DNA from: Candidatus Bathyarchaeota archaeon
GTDB taxonomy: Archaea; Thermoproteota; Bathyarchaeia; Bathyarchaeales; SOJC01
Length of the DNA stretch: 64,000 nt
NCBI GenBank assembly: GCA_020354575.1
Contig: CP070649.1
Location: 1,094,360-1,158,359 of the forward strand
Direction of reading: 5' to 3'
Each line of letters begins with the position of its first letter. Positions within the stretch are counted from its first letter, which is position 1. Positions 60,418-64,000 of the stretch are shown piece after piece. Made by a program: the position numbers and the translations under genes. The notes below the pieces were generated by a model, which ran no database searches, was not told the DNA's origin, and worked only from the letters and a program-made list of their open reading frames with translations.

Positions 60418-62126
60418 GATTTCACCTCAGCTAATGCAGCTATTTGCGCGAGGAGTTGCTCATCTGTGAAGTGTTGCATAGAGATTGCCATCTGAGGACA
60501 GCCAGCTCCACATGCTCCACAACCTTTACATGAAGCGGCTATCACTTTGGCTTTTCTTCCCTTCTTAGTTTCTTCGATCCGTATTGCTGCGAAAGGGCAT
60601 GTTAGCTCGCACAAACCACAGCCTGAGCATATTTCCTCGTCAACTAAGGCGTTTAGCGCTTCAGTGTGTAGTCTCTTGAGAGACATTGGAATTGAGGCTC
60701 TTGAGGCTGCACCATAAGCCTGCGAAATGCTCTCTCCGACATCAGCAGGCCAGTGCGCACTGCCGCATACAAAGACACCATCTGTGGCAAAGTCAACTGG
60801 TCTTAGTTTCACGTGGGCTTCGAGGAAGAACCCGCTTGGTCCCAAGGGAACCTTCAGTTTCTGCGATAGCTCTTTTGCGTCTTCATGCTGAATTAGAGGT
60901 GTTGACAACACGACTAGGTCAGCGCTAATCTCAATCTGCTTATTAATGAGCGAGTGATAAACATTAACATTTAATTTTCCGTTCTCTCCAAGAGAAACTT
61001 CCGGTGGCTTTTCTGGAAGATATTTGATGAATTTCACACCTTTCTCTTGAACCTCTCTGTAATATTTCTCATATTCTTGTCCATAAGTCTGAAGGTCTCG
61101 GTAAAAGATATGAATATTAGCGTCAGGATATGACTCTCTGATAAGCTTAGAATTTTTCAAAGCAGTCATACAGCATATTCTGGAGCAGTAACTTCTACCC
61201 TCCTGTCTAGATCCTACGCATTGAATCATGACAACTCTTTTTAGATTCTGTAATCGCCCCTTCTTCAGCAGCTGTTCTAGCTGAAGTTGGGTTATTACGT
61301 TGTCGAATTTCTTGTATCCGTACATGCCAACAGGCTCAAAATCGGTGGCTCCTGTAGCTACAATGATAGTCCCTACTTCGAAGTTAACTGTCTTTTCGTC
61401 TCCTTTCTGAATTGCGACTTCAAAGTTTCCAATGAAACCTTTGACTTCCTTTACGACGGATGATGTTAGTATTTCTATATTTTTGCTCGCCTTAGCCTCG
61501 TTGACTAACTGATTAAGGACTTCGGAGGCATTTCGCATGGTTGGGTACAATTTGTGCAAGTATCTGAGCATTCCCCCCATTTTAGCTTCTTTTTCAACGA
61601 TATAGACGCTAAAGCCTTGATTCGCTAAGCAGAGGGCAGTCGTTATGCCCGCTATACCGCCGCCGACAACTAAAGCTGAAGGAATGACATCAATTTCTGT
61701 CTCCTCTTGCGGATGAAGTAAGCTAGCCTTAGCCACCGCCATTCTTACAAGATCCTTTGCCTTCTCAGTGGCGGCTTCAGGATCTTTCATGTGCACCCAA
61801 GAACATTGGTCGCGGATGTTGGCCATCTCGAAGAGATACTTGTTCAGACCAACTTCTGTACATGTGGCTCTAAACAACGATTCGTGAGTCCTGGGTGTGC
61901 AGGAGGCCACAATGACCCTGTCAAGATGATGTTCCTGTATTCCCTCTTTAATCTTGCTTAATCCTTCCGATGAGCATGTGTAGAGATTTTCCTCAGCGTA
62001 AACTACATTTGGCAGCTTTTTGGCGTATTGGACGACTTCCGGTACTTTAATCACACCGCCTATGTTTATACCACAATGGCAGATGAAAACACCAATTTTT
62101 GGCGTCTCGATCCTTCTGTGTTCCAA
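60414..62126 (-). CDS. HdrA C-terminal module (canonical HdrA-like), split unit
   Basis: 570 residues beginning at the HdrA hallmark ICHCGINIGG near residue 13, so it matches module 2 of the fused proteins: YTCSSEGL, SCTPRTHES, VGGGIAGITTALCLANQG, CVGSRQEG/YCSRICCMTA, RPVDFATDGVFVCGSAHWPA, and C-terminal CSGCGLCELTCP and CKGCGACGAGCP. The first module is a separate gene three bases upstream. The two products probably assemble into the equivalent of the 1000-residue chain. It also resembles classical HdrA more closely in size. Confidence 0.9.
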   Translation of the reverse strand: MEHRRIETPKIGVFICHCGINIGGVIKVPEVVQYAKKLPNVVYAEENLYTCSSEGLSKIKEGIQEHHLDRVIVASCTPRTHESLFRATCTEVGLNKYLFEMANIRDQCSWVHMKDPEAATEKAKDLVRMAVAKASLLHPQEETEIDVIPSALVVGGGIAGITTALCLANQGFSVYIVEKEAKMGGMLRYLHKLYPTMRNASEVLNQLVNEAKASKNIEILTSSVVKEVKGFIGNFEVAIQKGDEKTVNFEVGTIIVATGATDFEPVGMYGYKKFDNVITQLQLEQLLKKGRLQNLKRVVMIQCVGSRQEGRSYCSRICCMTALKNSKLIRESYPDANIHIFYRDLQTYGQEYEKYYREVQEKGVKFIKYLPEKPPEVSLGENGKLNVNVYHSLINKQIEISADLVVLSTPLIQHEDAKELSQKLKVPLGPSGFFLEAHVKLRPVDFATDGVFVCGSAHWPADVGESISQAYGAASRASIPMSLKRLHTEALNALVDEEICSGCGLCELTCPFAAIRIEETKKGRKAKVIAASCKGCGACGAGCPQMAISMQHFTDEQLLAQIAALAEVKS

Positions 62127-62129
62127 CTG

Positions 62130-63449
62130 TTAGCCCTCCCTGCGAGCCGTCAGAGTTATTACTTCAACAGCTCTCGCAGCTGCTCCGCTGGCTTGGGCAA
62201 CTGACTCAGGAATGTCTTTCGGACCTTGACAACATCCGCAAGTGAAAATGCCTGGAATATTTGAGTCGACTGGCACCAAAGATGCATCTTCAGCTTTGAA
62301 GAATCCATATTCATCAAGTTTTACTCTGAGCTTCTCGCTTAGCTTATTGTTAGATTCCCTAGGAATAAAAGCAGGGCAGAGAACTACCATATCCACTTCA
62401 AGTCTTCTTACTTCTCCCCTTACAGTATGTTCGCAAAAAATTATGAGGTCCTTTGTTGTTGGATCCTCTATAATCTCGCCAGGACGACCTCTTATGTATA
62501 GGACGCCCCAGTTTTCTTTGGCTCTGTTGATGAATTCTTGGAAGCCCTTTCCGGAGGCTCTGAGGTCTAAGTAGAATATGAAGACTTCTGATTTGGGTTT
62601 GTGTTCTTTTATTAGTATGGCTTCCTTTGTTGCATACATACAACATGCGCTAGAGCAGTATGAGACACCTCTTCCTAAACCCCTTGAGCCTACACACTGT
62701 ATGAAAGCAACTTTGTCGGGGATTTTTCCGTCAGATGGTCTTGTTACATGGCCTCCGGTTGGACCTGAGGCGTTAGCTAGACGCTCAAGTTCCAGAGATG
62801 TTATTACATTCTTATATCGTCCATAACCATACTCGTTGATTACAGACGGATTAAGTAGGCTAAAACCTGTAGCGACAATGATGGCGGAGACATTTAGGTT
62901 AATCTTCTCTGGTTTTTGGTCGAAGTCTACAGCTTCGGCCTGACAAAGCTTTTGACAAATTTTACATACCGAACGTGTAAAGTATAAGCAGCTGTCTTTG
63001 TCGATAGTTGTAACACGAGGTACGGCTTGTGGGAGTGGCATATAGATAGCCTTCCTATCTCCTAGAAGCATATCAAATTCGTTAGGTACTATAATAGGAC
63101 ACTTCTGTGAACACGTGCCACAACCAGTACATTTAGCTTCATCAACAAATCGAGGTTTCCTCGTAATTTCAACGGTGAAATTTCCTGCTGATCCTCTGAC
63201 CTTCTCTACTTCGGAATAAGTGAGCAATGTGATGTTTGGGTGGCGATAACATTCGATCATTTTTGGGGCAAGTATGCAAATTGAACAATCCAGTGTTGGA
63301 AATGTTTTGTCTAATTGTGCCATCCTTCCGCCTATGCTTGGAGTTTCCTCTACAAGATAAACCCTAAACCCACGGTCGGCTAGGTCTAAAGCTGCTTGTA
63401 TCCCAGCAACACCGCCGCCAATGACTAGAACAGAACCGCTCTCTTTCAA
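62130..63449 (-). CDS. HdrA-like N-terminal FAD/Fe-S module, split unit
   Basis: 439 residues equal to module 1 of the fused HdrA proteins: VIGGGVAGIQAALDLADRG, DKTFPTLDCSIC, CTGCGTCSQKCP, CVGSRGLGRGVSYCSSACC, GIFTCGCCQGPKDIPESVAQ. The second ferredoxin site is altered: DKDSCLYFTRSVCKICQKLC has spaced cysteines in place of CxGCxxCxxxC. Four-base overlap with the GltD-like gene upstream and 3 bp to the C-half downstream. Neither a frameshift nor a lost stop is needed to explain it: the end ITLTARREG is followed by a clean start at MEHRRIETPKIG. Confidence 0.88.
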   Translation of the reverse strand: MKESGSVLVIGGGVAGIQAALDLADRGFRVYLVEETPSIGGRMAQLDKTFPTLDCSICILAPKMIECYRHPNITLLTYSEVEKVRGSAGNFTVEITRKPRFVDEAKCTGCGTCSQKCPIIVPNEFDMLLGDRKAIYMPLPQAVPRVTTIDKDSCLYFTRSVCKICQKLCQAEAVDFDQKPEKINLNVSAIIVATGFSLLNPSVINEYGYGRYKNVITSLELERLANASGPTGGHVTRPSDGKIPDKVAFIQCVGSRGLGRGVSYCSSACCMYATKEAILIKEHKPKSEVFIFYLDLRASGKGFQEFINRAKENWGVLYIRGRPGEIIEDPTTKDLIIFCEHTVRGEVRRLEVDMVVLCPAFIPRESNNKLSEKLRVKLDEYGFFKAEDASLVPVDSNIPGIFTCGCCQGPKDIPESVAQASGAAARAVEVITLTARREG

Positions 63450-64000
63450 GGGAATTTCACTCTCGCTCCATTTAAATAGCGATTAATAGAAATAGCAGCT
63501 CTCTTACCAGCATCGATTGCCTCAACCACACTCGCTGGTCCAGACACCACATCTCCGCCAGCAAATACTCCGGGCAGACTTGTTTCCAAAGTAATCGGAT
63601 CTACCTCAATGGTGTTCCACTCAGTAACTTTGATTTCATTAGGAAGAAAGGAAGTATCTGGTGACTCACCAATGGCTATGATGGCTGTGTCTAATTCTAT
63701 AGTGAACTCCGAGCCCTCGATTGGTATCGGTCGTCTTCTGCCACTTTCGTCAGGAGATCCCAGCTTCATTCGAATGCACTCCGCGCCAACAACCTGTTTA
63801 TTCTTACCTAGGATTTTTCTCGGTGTTAACAAGAAATGGATCTCTACACCACTCCTTTCCGCTTCTTCTACTTCTAATGGATTTGCGGGCATTTCTTCCC
63901 GAGATCTTCGATATAGAATGTTTACTTTTTTTGCCCCCAATCGCTGGGCGGTTCTCGCTGCATCCATAGCAGTGTTACCACCACCAACAATTCCAACTTT
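63446..64000 (-). CDS. GltD-like FAD/NAD(P)H oxidoreductase, C-terminal part (cut by window edge)
   Basis: The minus frame stays open to the right edge (VGIVGGGNTAMDAARTA reads in from outside), so the N-terminus is missing. The visible part has the NAD(P)H site, YRRSREEMPANPLEVEEAER, SGRRRPIPIEGS, and the FAD-end motif LPGVFAGGDVVSGPASVVEA. It matches the central part of the flavoprotein at 6468 but ends without the C-terminal ferredoxin motifs. It is the first visible gene of the second Hdr operon and overlaps the HdrA N-half by 4 bp. Confidence 0.88.
   Translation of the reverse strand, partial: KVGIVGGGNTAMDAARTAQRLGAKKVNILYRRSREEMPANPLEVEEAERSGVEIHFLLTPRKILGKNKQVVGAECIRMKLGSPDESGRRRPIPIEGSEFTIELDTAIIAIGESPDTSFLPNEIKVTEWNTIEVDPITLETSLPGVFAGGDVVSGPASVVEAIDAGKRAAISINRYLNGARVKFP

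Noticed and set aside
62127-62129. Frameshift or premature stop in a fused HdrA
   Set aside because: Both halves have clean ends, a short spacer and a proper start; the gap looks like a true gene boundary.
1-64000. CRISPR arrays, prophage or complete insertion sequences
   Set aside because: No regularly spaced direct repeats, transposase, integrase or phage structural genes were seen.

Overview
The window is archaeal and bacterial-like only in its borrowed metabolic genes. The information-processing genes are all of the archaeal type: peptide release factor aRF1 with NIKS and GGQ, pelota, archaeal DnaG, RadA, NFACT/RqcH, TtuA-type tRNA thiolase, a splicing-endonuclease-like protein, archaeal PheST and TyrS, an SRP RNA and an intron-containing tRNA-Arg(UCU). 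Promoters look like archaeal TATA boxes, and Shine-Dalgarno (SD) motifs are common. The large heterodisulfide reductase (Hdr) complement fits a strictly anaerobic lineage of the Bathyarchaeia/TACK kind. No mcr or [NiFe]-hydrogenase catalytic genes are visible, and the lineage is an inference.

Region by region. 0-5 kb: the end of an FMN glutamate-synthase-type protein, an Lrp regulator, a YHS-domain/alpha-glucan phosphorylase fusion, a TauE/SafE permease and an AbrB-PhoU regulator. 5.1-13.9 kb (+): two tandem ribbon-helix-helix proteins fused to GcvH-like domains that lack the lipoyl lysine, followed by an Hdr operon (GltD-like flavoprotein, MvhD-like, a 1007-residue double HdrA, MvhD, HdrC, HdrB). 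13.9-18.5 kb: membrane and secreted proteins of unknown function, a VIT1-like protein, and long spacers holding palindromes, a hairpin and a diverged repeat. 18.7-22.8 kb: tRNA-Arg, a GfcR-like regulator, MtnA, an EndA-like protein and HisS. 22.8-27 kb: a CPBP protease, RNase HI, a permease and an ArsR-led three-gene operon. 27-38.9 kb: translation and replication genes (aRF1, SRP RNA, TtuA, pelota, DnaG, a small Toprim protein, TyrS, PheT, PheS, PyrH), with a strongly structured, unassigned element between pheT and tyrS. 39-48.7 kb: NosD-like surface protein, RadA, RqcH, CBS protein, a radical SAM protein and a slipin. 48.9-64 kb: a true lipoylatable GcvH, then a convergent minus-strand operon longer than 14.5 kb.

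The second Hdr operon is the most striking part. In transcription order it reads GltD-like, HdrA N-half, HdrA C-half, MvhD-wHTH, HdrA, MvhD-wHTH, HdrA, MvhD, then three genes matching FlxC, FlxB and FlxA. It therefore holds three HdrA units and three MvhD units next to an NAD(P)H-type flavin module, but no HdrB or HdrC in view. The first operon carries the only HdrBC. Together they suggest flavin-based electron bifurcation between NAD(P)H, ferredoxin and disulfide-type or other acceptors. GcvH-like genes flank both Hdr operons, one degenerate pair fused to DNA-binding domains and one intact, so H-proteins may be tied to Hdr electron transfer or its regulation here.

Other notable points: two genes (pheT and a TauE permease) appear to start at ACG with an SD motif six bases upstream; the tRNA-Arg intron sits in the D-loop while the nearby EndA-like protein lacks the catalytic histidine; and an exact GCATGCATGC palindrome recurs in intergenic regions.
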